A DNA stretch of 64,000 nt from Phragmites australis (GCF_958298935.1 NC_084924.1:26261819-26325818); one strand, 5' to 3'; shown: positions 45,547-56,849, counted from the first letter of the stretch. Translations and numbers: made by a program. Notes: generated from the sequence alone by a model not told the origin.

Positions 45547-47389
45547 CTAGCTGGACCCCCCTGAAATAGCCAGCACCACATTGTACCCATTATTTATGGT
45601 ATTAACTGATTTGCTACTTTCTGGTGGTGCCTCGATTGCAGGTCTTGGCGGAGGCGGGGGTAGATCACCCCGAATGTTCAGTTGCCTAGTTTGATCAAAT
45701 TGGGCTGAAGGTGCGGGTGCAAATTGTGGTGCTGGAATTTGATGCCATTGGTTCGGAAACATCATGTTCTGATTGTGGTTTTGCCACCCTTCGCTTCTTG
45801 CGAAGCTTGTTGCGTGGTGAACTGCCCTTCCGTTATCCATTGACTGCTTCGCTATACTTTCTTTCATGGCCACGACTTGTGGGCAATGTTTAGTCCGGTG
45901 GCCTGCTCCTTCGCCGTGCAGCTCACAGTAAAAGGTTGCTGGGTCATGCGAAGGTCGTCCTCCTCTACCTCCGCAGCCTCTTCCCCTGCCTACCCAGCCT
46001 CCTCTATTGGACGAGTTGTAGGCTTCGCACAAGCCTTGGACTACTTCGGGCGGGCCGGGGTTGATCTGGTTGATTTCTTTTTGGCTTGGATAATCAGGAC
46101 CTTCGGGTTTTCTTGGACGCTGAGGTCTCTCTCGGATTGCCACCAACTGCCTCCTTATGTGGTGCATGCTTTGCTCTTGAGGCCGTAAACTCGTTTTTCC
46201 TTCGTAGATGATTGAGTTCAGATCTTGGGTATTCTTCCATCTTGTTTAGTAGCTCTTGGACGCTTGTGGGTCTTTTTCTAGTGAGCTTCCCTGCCAAAAG
46301 GCCCCCTCTGATGCCCTGTATTGCGGCATCGATGATGGTATCTTCGCTCAGTCCCTTCGCCTGACAACGTATGTGTACGAATCAGCGCATATAGCTTTGT
46401 AAAGTTTCTGTCGGTTGTTGCTTCAGCGCGAAGAGGTCGGTTGCGGTGATGTTATCCGCCCGGTTCCCTTGGAAGTTGCTGTATAGGGCAGTGCGCAGCT
46501 GTTCCCATGAATATATGGATCCCGGGGGCAGAGCGGAGTACCACAACCTTGCTATTCCCTTGATCGCCAATATGAAAGCCTTCGCCAAGGTTACACCGTC
46601 TCCACCAGCTGACTCTACAGCTGCCTCGAAGCTCATGACAAATTCTCTCGGATCCGATTCTCCATCGAACATAACCACTCTGGGCATTTTGAATCCTAGC
46701 GGCCATGGCTGATTTTGCAGGTCCATTGCTAGGGGTGACTCAGGATCTCCCGTGGAAGATCTTCGCCGAACTTCTTGCGAGGCTCGTATCAAATCTCCCG
46801 GTGGTGTCGGTCGGCGAGACATGCCTTCTGCTTGGAGTATATCGATTTCCTCCTGGATCCTTTCCAATGTTTTTCTTGCTTCGTCTGCCCGCCGGTGGTA
46901 CTCCGCAGCTTTTCGGGTCGCTGCTAGGCCATCCAACATGCGCTTTTTGTGCGCAATCTGCCTTTCCAACTCCTCAGCTTCTAGCCTAGCATTTCATTCT
47001 TCGTTTGTTTCTTCATCATGTTCCAACTCGGCAAAGTCGCCTAGTTCCTCCCATTCTTTGCCTCGCCCTCTTTCGCCTTCTTTTTCTGGAAGATCGAAGC
47101 AAATGCGATCTATTGGCTCCATGATCGGCATTTGCTCCGTGTCCACCCGTAGTGTGTCATCATGTCGGCCATCGGCAGTTTGTTGTGGCGCTGTGTCAAC
47201 TTCGCAATGCTACTCTTGTGCGGCCGAAGCCCCCCCTGTCGAGGCATTTCCTGATTCTGGTACCGCCGGAGTGGTTCTGTCGGCCGAAGGTCCGACCACG
47301 GCCCTGTCGGCCAAAGGTCCGACCACGGCTGGGAGTTCTAGTAGCGCCTCCGCTCCTCCAGGTGGCTTTGCTTTCTTCTTGGGTGGCAT
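45547..47389 (-). pseudogene. Element K gag
   Basis: Starts at 47,389 (MPPKKKAKPPGG) soon after the primer-binding site. A proline/alanine-rich N-terminus is followed by a helical region with RLEAEELERQIAHKKRML, the gag core (WPLGFKMPRVVMFDGESDP; SALPPGSIYSWEQLRTALYS) and the KLTRKRPTSVQELLNKMEEY segment. An RG-rich stretch (GGWVGRGRGCGGRGGR) and a zinc-binding-like segment FYCELHGEGAGHRTKHCPQ (about 45,895-45,945) complete it. In-frame stops near 47,212, 46,992 and 46,382 break it. The last two fit CGA to TGA. Confidence 0.88.
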
Positions 47390-47408
47390 GCCTTCGTGGG
47401 TTTGGTCC

Positions 47409-47424
47409 CGCGGACGGCGCCAAC
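47409..47424 (-). other. Element K primer-binding site
   Basis: Directly adjoining the 5' LTR, the minus strand reads GTTGGCGCCGTCCGCG, the TGGCGCC-type primer site usual for Tat elements. Which tRNA it pairs with (Asp or Arg type) was not determined. Confidence 0.75.
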
Positions 47425-47977
47425 TGTTGGGATCGGAGTCCCAGATAAGGAGGGCCTTCGGGGGGGAGGTGGCGAAGGTCCCTTATAGTGACGTGTACTG
47501 GAAGTAGGATAGTTTTCGATTACCTTTCACGGTTACACTGTGGCTCTATTTATAGCCCGTACCCGGTGATCACGGGCCCGGTTTACATATATTAACCCCT
47601 AACCTACTACATTCCCGGAATATCCGAGGGTAATATGGTACAAATGAGCATGATCCCATAATTACAACCGTGCCCAGGACAACTGGGCCCACTATCAAAC
47701 CGGTCGCCCAACCGAAGGATATCGAAGCCCTCTTCGTCCGACCTCTTGACGAGCTGCCTTCGCCGCCTCCTGGCGAAGGCCTGGTCTTGTCTTCGCATGG
47801 TTCGAAGGATGCGGGACGCAAATCGGGGCTTCGCCCGACAATCGAGATCCGTCAACCTTCGCATGCGCCAATCCGGTGAGAAGAAGATGCAACCAGCGCG
47901 ACAGCTGTCCCGTAGCACCTCCAACTAACTTCGCAGTTGTCTTCGGGTGCAGGGATGGCGGGAGATGATCCCCAACA
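47425..47977 (-). repeat. Element K 5' LTR (553 bp)
   Basis: Pairs with 36,217-36,768. The minus-strand TATA box CTATAAATAGAG is at about 47,546-47,557, placing transcription start just left of it and reading into gag. Confidence 0.95.
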
Positions 47978-47982
47978 GACCT
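47978..47982. repeat. Target-site duplication GACCT, right copy (element K)
   Basis: Matches 36,212-36,216. Confidence 0.95.
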
Positions 47983-48860
47983 CTTCACCAAAAAAGATCC
48001 GTCCCACTTACTTTGTAGTTTTCCCACGACCGAAGTATTGGTGAGCCTCCAAAGGACCAAGTCTCCAGGAGCGAACTCCTTCGGGGACACTTTCTTGTCT
48101 CTCCATTTCCTAGTTTCCTCTTGGTATCTGGTCAAGTTTTCCATGGCCTGCATTCTCACTTCCTCCAATACATCTTTCGATACTGATTCTTTGTTCGGGG
48201 TTGATTCAGCCGTGACTCTAAATGATTTATTTTTACATTCCTCCGGAGTTATCGCCTCTTCGCCGAAGAGCAAACGAAATGGCATGAACCCTGTTGGTCT
48301 TGTTACCATTGTTCTCATGGACCACAAGACCTTTGGTAGCTCTTCTACCCACTTTCCTTTTGGCAGATCATGTAGGCGCCTTGCGACACCAGTTAAGACG
48401 ATGTCGTTTTCCCTCTCCACAGCTCCATTTGATTGAGGGTGATATACTTATGCAAAATGGACTTTGATTCTCAGGCCTTCGTAGAATTTTGTGAATCCTT
48501 TGCTGTCAAACTATGTGTCGTTATCAACGGTCACCTCGCGAGGAATGCTGAAGCGAAAGATGATATTTTTCCACAAGAATTTTTGGACATATTTTGATGT
48601 TATGTTCACCAGCGGCATCGCCTCCACCCATTTCGAGAAGTACTCGACTGCGATAACAGCGTAACGCAAGTTTCCCGGGGTGACTCATAAATTTCCGATA
48701 ATGTTGATTCCCCACCATATTAATGGCCAGACTGGTGGTATGAGCTGCGTCTTTGTCGAAGGCTTGTTTGAACCCTTGGCCAAGTATTGGCACTTCACGC
48801 AGCTTCAAACTATGTACTCCACATCAGAGACAGCCTTCAGCTAAAAGAACCCTTGCTTGT
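47978..48860 (-). pseudogene. Element J integrase, main part
   Basis: The minus-strand frame 48,420-47,985 reads ERENDIVLTGVARRLHDLPKG, PTGFMPFRLLFGEEAITPEE, FAPGDLVLWRLTN and GKLQSKWDGSFLVKR, and is then cut by K. The core and zinc-finger parts (48,430-48,860) are in broken frames. The predicted glutamate of the catalytic triad is at the start of the listed frame (the VERAN equivalent, here ERE). It continues at 36,216. Confidence 0.85.
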
Positions 48861-48899
48861 ATACTTTCCCGACGAGTGCTCGAGTGCGGATGTGCGAGC

Positions 48900-50360
48900 C
48901 ACACAATCCTCCATGAATTTCTCAGAGCAAGTTTTTCCCCTCTTCTTGGGATATGCATCGAAGCATTGGTGCACAAAATCCCATCTTGTAATATTCGGGT
49001 CCCACAATTTTGTAATTTCTGGCCCATTGCGCCATGCGCTTCGCCTCAACATTATCTTCGAGCTCGTAGTAACCGCGAAGGTATGCCATTATAGGGGACC
49101 ACCAATCTTCGCTCTCAATTATATTTACTGATCGTGCCTCCTGCAAAGGGGCCTCGACAGTTGGCACCTTCATCTTCTGATAAAGCACATCTAGCGGTAT
49201 TGGCAGATTTTGCGTCGCGGCCTTTGTGAGGTCATCGGCCTCGAAGTTGTCATTCCTTGATATGCTCTTGACTGTGAACCCTAGGAAATGCTTTTCCATG
49301 CTTCGCACTGCTGCCATGTACCTGACCAGTTCTAGCTCCTTCGCTTGGAATGTCTTTTCAATTTGCTTGCGACCACCTTGGAGTCTGTCTTAACTAGGAT
49401 CCTTTGGGTGCCCAATGCCCCTGCCTTACGAAGCCCGAGGAGAACTGCTTCGTACTCTGCAATGTTGTTTGACAATCAAAACTCGAGCCTGGCGATGTAT
49501 CGCAACTTCACTCTCGAAGGTGAAGATACTAGTGCCGTTGTGCCAGTAACTGTAGCCCCCTAGGCTCCGTCACAATACACGATCCAAAATGGGTCGAACG
49601 GTGCTTCATCTAGAGCTTCAACCTGCGACGTCCAGTCTGCCATGAACTCCGCTATTGCCTGAGACTTTATCATTATTCTTGCGACAAAAGCTATCATGAA
49701 TGGTGCAATCTCTGCAGCCCATTTTACAATCCTCCCTATAGCTTCACGGTTTTCAAACATGTCGCGAAGGGGTAAAGAGGTGGGCACTCTTATCTTGTGA
49801 GCTACAAAATAATGGCGAAGCTTTCAGGATGCCATTACTAGCGCATAGGCCATCTTCTCCATTTTGGAGTAAAACCTTTTCGGCCCTGCCAAAGCCTCCG
49901 ATACATAGTATACCAGAAATTGTCACTTTCTTGCATTTCTTGCAGAAATACAGCACTTACTTGCTGAATGGGATGCTGCTATGTACAACAACAACTCAGC
50001 CTCAGGATCGGGGCTAGACAAGGCCGTGAGCTTCGTCAGATACTTCTTCAACTCATCGAAGGCTTAATGTTGTTTCGCGCCCCATTTGAAAGGGTCGGAT
50101 CCTTTTAGCGTTTTGAAGAAAGGTAGGCTTTGCTCGGTTGATTTTGCGATGAACCGGTTCGGAGCTGCCAATCTCCCTGCTAGGCGCTATGCTTGTTTCT
50201 TGCTCTGGGAGGTCTCATGTTAATTATTGCTTGAATTTTTTTAGGATCTACCTCGATGCCCCTTCGCGAGACCAAGAAGCCCAGTAACCTTCCTGATCGC
50301 ATACCAAACACACATTTTTCTGGGTTTAGCTTTAGACCTGCACTCGTAGGTTTTCAAAAT
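48900..50360 (-). pseudogene. Element J RT connection and RNase H region
   Basis: Blocks: 49,787-49,560 (SLPLRDMFENREAIGRIVKW; IMIKSQAIAEFMADW), the RNase H-like equivalent with several stops (49,320-49,560), and 49,317-48,922 (SMEKHFLGFTVKSISRNDN; MAQWARNYKIVGPEYYK). Homologous to K 43,900-42,750, but more decayed. Confidence 0.8.
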
Positions 50361-50364
50361 TTTA

Positions 50365-51330
50365 TCAAAGGTCATCGAGGTGTGTGTCTTCTCTGATGCT
50401 TTTGACCACTATGTTGTCAACGTACGCCAAGACATTTCGCCCTAGCTGTGATTTCAGCACTATCTGTACCAACCTAACGAAGGTGGCACCAGCATTTCGA
50501 AAATCGAAGGCCATTCTTAGGAAACAATATATAGCGAAAGAGGTTCTAAAACTTGTTTTCTCCTCGCCCTCCTTGGCCATCCAGACCTGGTGGTACCCAG
50601 AATATGCATCCAGGAAACTCAATATTTCACAGCCAGCAGCAGAGTCCACCAACTGATCAATTTGTGATAGTGGGAAGTCATCCTTCGGACAAGCTCTGTT
50701 TAGGTCTATAAAATCTACACACATCCTCCACTTGCCATTACTTTTCTTGACTAGCACCGGGTTGGCCAGCCACTCAGAATCCAACACTTCACGCACCACT
50801 CTGGCATCAAGAAACTTCTGCACCTCAGCCTTCGATGCCTCTTCCCTCTCCTTTGAATCCTTCCGAAGCTTCTACTTCTTGGGCTTCGCATTTGGGTCTA
50901 CATTTAGAGTATGTTGAATGATATCTATGTTGACTCCTTGCAAATCCATCAGAGACTAGGCAAAGATATCTTCGTTGTTGCAAAGGAACAATATCAATCG
51001 TTGCTCAGCTTCCTCTGTGATTTCTACCCCGATGACAAATTTTTTGTCTGGCATGTCTTGACACAGCAGCACTTTCTTGGTCTGGCCTTGTGGTTTAGCC
51101 TTCTCCATCATCTATACATGCGGTTGCTCTTCGCATTCTTCAGGATTTACCGAAGGTCCAGCCACTACATGGACATTTTGGCGGCTCGGAGTATTTCTCA
51201 CTTCAATTCTAGGGGCCACTTGTTGATCTCTAAGCACCGTTATGACACCTCCGGGACCAGGCATCTTCATGCACAAATATGCATGGTGCGGTATTGCTCT
51301 GAATGAATTTATGACTCCTCATCCAAAAAT
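50365..51330 (-). pseudogene. Element J reverse transcriptase with altered active site
   Basis: Frame 50,823-50,365 reads WLANPVLVKKSNGKWRMCVD, FLDAYSGYHQVWMAKEGEE and FRNAGATFVRL, then YVDNIVVKS. The second catalytic aspartate of YVDD is asparagine (codon GAC AAC, about 50,410-50,425), which should abolish polymerase activity. The upstream linker (50,850-51,330) has several stops. Confidence 0.88.
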
Positions 51331-53345
51331 TTCATTATAGGGATATTTGATGTCAACGACATCGAAGGTGATGTCCTCCATTCGAAAGTTTGATCCTTCG
51401 CCAAATGACACCAGGATTGCTATCTTTCCCAATACATTGATTGCTTTTCCCCCGAAGCCTAGCAGCGGAGACCCAGCCTACTAAAGATTACTTTGTTGCA
51501 AGCCCATCCTGTCTAAAGCATCGGCGAAGACGATATCTACCGAGCTTCCGCCATCTAGGAGGATTATGTGCACTTCATTTCCTGGAATGTTTGTAGTAAT
51601 GACGAAGGCATCCGTATGCGGGTAATCTAGAACCCTCATGTCTTCCTGTGAGAAGGTAATGGGCACATGGGACCATTTTGATTGAATATACGTAGGACCT
51701 ACACCAACATGGTTAACCCTTCGTGCATATTCTTTTTGCTGCCTCTTCGATTTAGTTTCCTGATTAGATCCTCCAACGATTGCCAACACAACATTGTACA
51801 CACGGTTTACTATGCCCATCGATCTGCTGGTTTCTGGAGGGACTCCGATTGCTGGTCTTGGCGGAGGTGGTGGAAGTTCTCCTTGGAAAGTCGTCAGCTG
51901 ACCAAAGGTCTGGTCTAGCAGAGCTGAAGGCACAGGAATATATTGTTGTGTCGGCGCAGCCATTGGTTAGCGAACGTTGTTCTTGGGCCGCGGGTTTGAT
52001 TGGAATGTGTGACATGATGCACAATTCTTGCACGGTTGAAGGGTTGTTTCGCTAAGCTTTCCTTCATGGCCATGATATGTGGACACTGCTTAGTCCTATG
52101 ACCAGCACCTTCGTCATGTAACTCACAGTATAATGTGGTCAGATCCTGCGGATCCCGTTCTCGACCTCCTCGGCCTCCATGGCCTCTACCACTCCGGCCT
52201 CCTCGAGCTCCTCCGCCTTGTGCTTCGGTGAACTCTTGAGCGAACTCGCATGGTCTAGAGTCTATCTGGTTGATTTCTTTTTGTTTTGACATGTATTCAA
52301 ATGCTTTAGCTTTTTTTGACATGCTTTGATCTGTCTCTAGACTGGCCAGCGTTTGTGTTTCTGGTTGATGCATTTGTCTTAAGCATTTTTTATACTTCCA
52401 TCTCACTCTTCCTCCATAGGTGGTCCAACTCGGACCTTGCGTACTCTTGCATCTTATTGAAGAGCTCATGCACACTCTCCGGCCTCTTTCATGTAAGCTT
52501 TCCCGCCAAAATCCCTCCTCTGATGCCCTGGATAGTGGCATTGATGATGGTGTCTTCGCTCAAGCCTTTCGCTTGGTAGCAAATATGAATGAAGCAACGT
52601 ATATAGCTTTGCAGTGTCTCCATTGGCTGTTGCTTTAGTGCGAAAAGGTCACTAGTGGTAACCTTCTCTTCTCAATTTCCTTGGAAATTACTATATAGGG
52701 CATTGCGCAACTGGTCCCATGAGCAAATGGATCCTGGAGGAAAAGCGGAGTACCACGACCTCGCTATCCCTTTGACCGCTAACACAATGGTCTTCGCTAG
52801 TGTCGTGTCATCTCGTCCAGTGGATTCAACTGTCGCCTCGAAACTCATAACGAACTCCTTCGGATCAGACTCTTTGTCAAACATTACTACCCTAGGCATC
52901 TTGAAGCCCGAAGGCCATGGTCAGTTCTGCAAGCCAACAGAGAGTGGTGATTCTAGATCACCTGCGCATGACCTAAGCCGAAGGTCCTGCGCCAACCGCG
53001 CTGCAATTGCCGACAGAGGAGTCATGTGGTGAGTCAGTTCGTCTGCGTGCTGCAACATGCCAATCCCTTCTTGCATTTTCTCCAGTGTTCTTCTGGCCTC
53101 ATCAGCTCACCGGTGATACTCCGCGGTCTTCCAACTCACTTTTAAGCTATCCAGTATGCACTTTTTCTGCGCAATCTGCCTCTCCAATTCTTCAGCTTCT
53201 AACCTGGATTATTTTTTCTGTTCTATCTCATCTTCGTCTTCATATTCTTTGAAGTTTCCAAGGTTGTCTGACTCTTCAACAACATGTACCTTTCCTCTTT
53301 CTCCTGCCAAAGCCTCGAAGCGGGCGTGAAGGTTAGCTTCTACCT
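51331..53345 (-). pseudogene. Element J gag and protease
   Basis: Gag from 53,345 leftward: the helical block (RLEAEELERQIAQKKCILD near 53,170), the core (MPRVVMFDKESDPKEFVMSFE 52,899-52,835; SAFPPGSICSWDQL) and the RG-rich stretch with TTLYCELHDEGAGHRTKQCP (about 52,085-52,210). The protease is at 51,720-51,330 with [17 protein letters not shown] and LLDGGSSVDIVF. Stops and frameshifts occur throughout. The gag N-terminus is missing where L begins: the last J codons match L's IEATVRAL region. Confidence 0.85.
53341..53345. repeat. Presumed target-site duplication CTACC of element L (single copy visible)
   Basis: The five bases before L's LTR within J's gag. The partner would lie after L's 3' end, which is missing. 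Confidence 0.4.
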
Positions 53346-53942
53346 GTTGGGGGATGATCTCCCATACCCCTTCGGATAGCGAGTCGAAGTCCGCCGGTGG
53401 TTGAGCACTGTTGAATACTGCAATTGTGTTTCAGGAAGTGCAGGCAAAGGCTCTAGCGGGCCTTCGGTCGGAGGTCGAAGGTCGATCCATGATGCCAACT
53501 GTCATCACAGGCGAAGGCTCCAGCGGGCCTTCGGTCGGAGCCCGAAGGTCGACCCGCGGCACCGGGGAACAGAATAAGCGAACATTCTGGCAAGCCTTCG
53601 GATGGAGACCGAAGGGTGACTTGGGGTGCAGCGCCGAGGCTGGCTGAAGGTGCCTGGTGGGTGTCGAAGCCCATGTAGCTTCTCAAGGTATAGTTGTAAA
53701 TGTGCAGATGTACTTGATGGTACCATAATACCCCCGAATATACCGGGAATGTGGCAGTTGGGGGTGAAACTGTAAATCCTAGTGTGGAGTGGTTGAGTAC
53801 GGGCTATAAATAGGCTAGCACTGTAACTGAGGTGATAGAGGAATTAAGATTATTTCACCCTCTGATACGTGTCACACTTAGAAGCCTTCGGCTCCCCCTC
53901 TAGATCGAAGGCCTTCTTTGTCTGGGGACTTAGGTTCCAACA
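53346..53942 (+). repeat. Element L 5' LTR (597 bp)
   Basis: TG...CA ends and an adjoining primer site. A plus-strand TATA box CTATAAATA is at 53,804-53,812. An internal direct repeat of about 67 bp (53,446 and 53,513) carries AGCGGGCCTTCGGTCGGAG twice. Confidence 0.85.
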
Positions 53943-53979
53943 GTTGGCGCCGACCATGGGGATCGAATAGACCGAAGCC

Positions 53980-55800
53980 ATGCCACCTAAAAGGAAGACA
54001 AAGCCACTCGGTACATTGGAGACATTGCCGGAGTGCCCGGTTCCAGCCGGGGCTTTGGCTGAAATGCTCCCTTCAGCGGTGCCAGATCCGGGCAACTCTT
54101 TGACCGGTGGAGTCGGCGGCAGCCAGCAAGAAAACGATGGTGTCGATGTGGCGCCCCCAGGCGATAACAGAGACAGCCATGAAGCAACCATCCAGGAAGA
54201 CGTAGTAGGAGCAGTGCGACACATAGAAGCTACTGTTCGTGCCCTCTTCAAGGCTTCGGAAGAAGAAAGAAGAAAGGCGCATGTTGCTGAAGAGTGGGAT
54301 GACCTGGGTAACTTCGGAGAATATGAAGATGAAGATGAGACAAAAGAGGAAAGAACAGCCAGGCTAGAAGCCGAAGAATTGGAGAGGCAGATTGCGCAGA
54401 TAAAGTGCACGCTGGATAGCTTGGCAGCAAGTCAGAAGGCCGCAAAATATCGCCAACGAGCAGAAGAAGCCAGAAGAACACTGGAGAAAATGCAAGAAGA
54501 GATTGACATGCTGCATCGCATAGATGACACGACTCACCACATGACTCCATCAGAAGTCATAACACGACCGACGCAGGACCTTTAATGACGGTCATGCACG
54601 GGTGATCCAGAGTCACCGCTCTCTGTTGGCTTACAGAACCAGCCGTGGCCTTCGGGCTTCAAGATGCCTAGAGTGGTAATGTTTGACAGAGTTAGATCTG
54701 AGAGAGTTTGTAATCAGTTTCGAGGCGGCAATCGAATTCGCTGGAGGAGATGATGCGACGCTGACGAAGGCCTTTGTACTGGCGGTTAAAGGGACAGCAA
54801 GGTCGTGGTACTCCGCGTTGCCTCTAGGATCCATTTATTCATGGGAGCAATTGTGCAATGCCCTATATAGTAATTTCCAAGGAAATAGAGCGGACAAGGT
54901 TACCGCCAGCAACCTCTTCGCACTGAAGCAACAACCCACGGAGACACTGTAGAGCTATATGCGTCGCTTCGTACATATTCGCTGCCAAGCAAAGGGCTTG
55001 AGCGAAGATACCATCATTGATGCCTCTATACAGGGCATCAGAGGAGGGCTTTTGGCAAGGAAGCTTACACGAAAGAGGATAAAGAGTATACAGGAGCTCT
55101 TCAATAAGATAGAAGAGTACGCAAGGTCCGAGTTAGATCACCTTCGGAGGAAGAGTGAGATGGTAGCATAAAAAACACTAAAGACAAATGCATCGGTCGG
55201 AGAGGCAAGCACTGGACACTATAGAGACAGATCGAAGCATGTCAAAAAAGCCGAAGCATTTGAGTACACATCGAAGCAAAAAGAAGTCAACCAGATAGAC
55301 TCCAGACCAGTCGAAGTCACCCAGGTGATAAGCAAAGCACAAGGTGGGGCTACTTGAGGAGGCTGGAGTGTCAGAGGCTGAGGCCGAGGTAGACGGGCTC
55401 CACAGGACCCAGCGACATTGTACTGTGAGTTACATGGTGAAGATGCTAATCATAGGACTAAACAATGCCCACAGGTCATGGCCATGAAAGAAAGCTTAGC
55501 AAAACAATCCTTCAATCATCCAAGAATTGTGCATCATGCCACACATTTCAGGCAGGGAGAAGCATGGGAAAACAATCAGACCCGCAACCCAGGCACAACG
55601 TTCGCTAACCAGTGGCGAACAATGGTTGCACCGACACACCAATATGTTCTTGTACCTTCGGCCCTGCCAGACCAGACGGCTGGCCAGTTGGCTTTCAAAG
55701 GAGAGCTATCTCCGTCTCCACCAAGACCAGCGATCAAAGCCCCCCAGAGACCAGCAGATTGGTGACCACAGTAAACCGTGGATACAACGTTGTGTTGGCA
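53980..55800 (+). pseudogene. Element L gag
   Basis: The start at 53,980 (MPPKRKTKPLGTLE) lies just after the primer site. Residues 1-100 are P/G-rich, then comes a charged coiled coil (DEDETKEERTARLEAEELER) to 54,585. The core continues in another frame (54,683-54,952: SALPLGSIYSWEQLCNALYS; then KLTRKRIKSIQELFNKIEEY to 55,171). The zinc-binding-like MYCELHGEDANHRTKQCPQ is at 55,418. Breaks: a stop at 54,583, a small deletion near 54,690, and stops near 54,950 and 55,170. Confidence 0.88.
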
Positions 55801-56255
55801 ATCTCTGGAGGATTCAATCAGGAAACAGAATCAAAGAGTCAGCGAAAAGAATATGTGCGAAGGGTTAGCCACGTCGGTGTAGAGCCAACTTATGTCCATT
55901 CAAGGTGGTCTAATGTGCCCATTACCTTCTCACTGGAGGACAAGAGGGTTCTAGATTACCCACATACAGACGCCTTCATGATTATGGCAAACATTTTAGG
56001 AAATAAAGTGCACAGAATTCTGATAGATGGCGGAAGCTCGGCAGATATCATCTTTGCCGATGCTTTCGACAGGATGGGTTTGCAGCGAAGTGACCTTCAC
56101 CAGGCTGGGCCCCCACTACTAGGCTTCGGGGGAAAGGCAATCAATGCTTTGGGGAAGATAGCAATCCCGGTGTCATTTGGCGAAGGGTCAAACTTTCGAA
56201 CGGAGGATATCACCTTCGATGTGGTTGATATCAACTATCCCTATAATGCAATATT
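55800..56255 (+). pseudogene. Element L protease (3' truncated)
   Basis: [38 protein letters not shown], the active site [14 protein letters not shown] and [14 protein letters not shown]. Coding homology ends at 56,255, where K continues with [12 protein letters not shown]. The rest of pol is missing. Confidence 0.88.
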
Positions 56256-56835
56256 CCGACAAAATATTCTATATATTCATTAGATTTATCATTTAAATAG
56301 TAAAGGAGTTAGAAGTTGTTTCAATACCTGAGATTTCCATATCACAAACTTGAACACGACGAGTAGCTTTTTGTTCCATGGTCAATCTTCCTTGATTGAT
56401 AATTCTTGAGCTCTTACGAGTGGCAATCAAAGGACCCATCCTTTTCCTAACAACTTGACGCTTCCTTTTTGTAGTAGGTTGTAACCATCCTTGGTCAGAC
56501 TCATTATCCACCCGCTTGTCTTCATCTCTCTGATCAGATTCATCATCTAGAATAGAATCATGGGAGGATCATTATCCCCAAGATCATTATGGTCACATCT
56601 CACTAAAGCCCCTCCATGGTTCCGTAAAGATAGACCCAAGTTAGGTCATTTTTTAGCCGACATCAAGTAAGAACACTCTAGGTTGTGAACCAAAATCAGT
56701 CTTTCAGGGATAACATTGGTCTTCTCAGAATTCACCAAACATCCCACATGTTTATCTTCTGAGCTAGTAGCTCCCTTTTGCTGAAATTCCTCAACCTAGG
56801 GGACATTGTCCACTTGAAGATCCTTTGGATGTGTT
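56256..56835 (-). pseudogene. LINE ORF1-like fragment
   Basis: The minus-strand frame 56,511-56,293 has KRMGPLIATRKSSRIINQGR and METRR-like basic residues followed by NSFTI. Upstream (56,830-56,520) are broken frames with LILVHNLECSYLMSAKK. This pattern (basic TRKSSRI..., then NSF-x-L) is characteristic of the linker of plant LINE polyproteins. It is a remnant wedged between L and N. Assignment is from recall of the pattern and moderately sure. Confidence 0.5.
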
Positions 56836-56849
56836 CTTAGCGCTCTTGC

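Larger units (their letters stand above)
36217..47977 (-). mobile_element. Element K: structurally complete Tat-lineage Ty3/gypsy retrotransposon (11.76 kb)
   Basis: Two LTRs (36,217-36,768 and 47,425-47,977) with TGTTGGG...CCCAACA ends and a perfect 5-bp target duplication GACCT. The primer-binding site is adjacent to the 5' LTR (TTGGCGCCGTCCGCGG on minus, 47,409-47,424). A polypurine tract (AGTAGGGGGCTAC on minus) lies at 36,769-36,782. On the minus strand are gag, PR, RT-RNase H and integrase; on the plus strand is a separate multi-exon gene. By eye the LTRs differ at about 18 of 552 aligned bases plus one indel, near 97% identity. At the often-used grass rate of 1.3e-8 per site per year that would be roughly 1.3 million years (estimate). 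Many stops make gag-pol defective. Confidence 0.95.
35880..53345 (-). mobile_element. Element J: old Tat-lineage gypsy element, split by K and interrupted by L
   Basis: A minus-strand element in two pieces: 53,345-47,978 (gag, PR, RT, RNase H, most of integrase) and 36,216-35,880 (integrase end and 3' non-coding part). The young element K fills the gap with target duplication GACCT. When K and one GACCT are ignored, the integrase frame reads straight through (VKR/SLRPGSYHL) to its stop at 36,118. The gag start and 5' LTR are lost where plus-strand element L begins at 53,346. The left end is lost near 35,880. Coding blocks contain many stops. Confidence 0.85.
53346..56255 (+). mobile_element. 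Element L: Tat-lineage gypsy, plus strand, truncated in protease
   Basis: 5' LTR (53,346-53,942; TGTTGGGG...TTCCAACA), primer-binding site (53,944 onward, TTGGCGCCGACCATGGGG), gag and the first part of protease. It stops abruptly at 56,255 after the codons for [12 protein letters not shown] sequence, where a LINE fragment begins. It is inserted in the opposite orientation into J's gag and is the same family as J and K (gag about 80-85% identical to J by eye). Confidence 0.85.
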
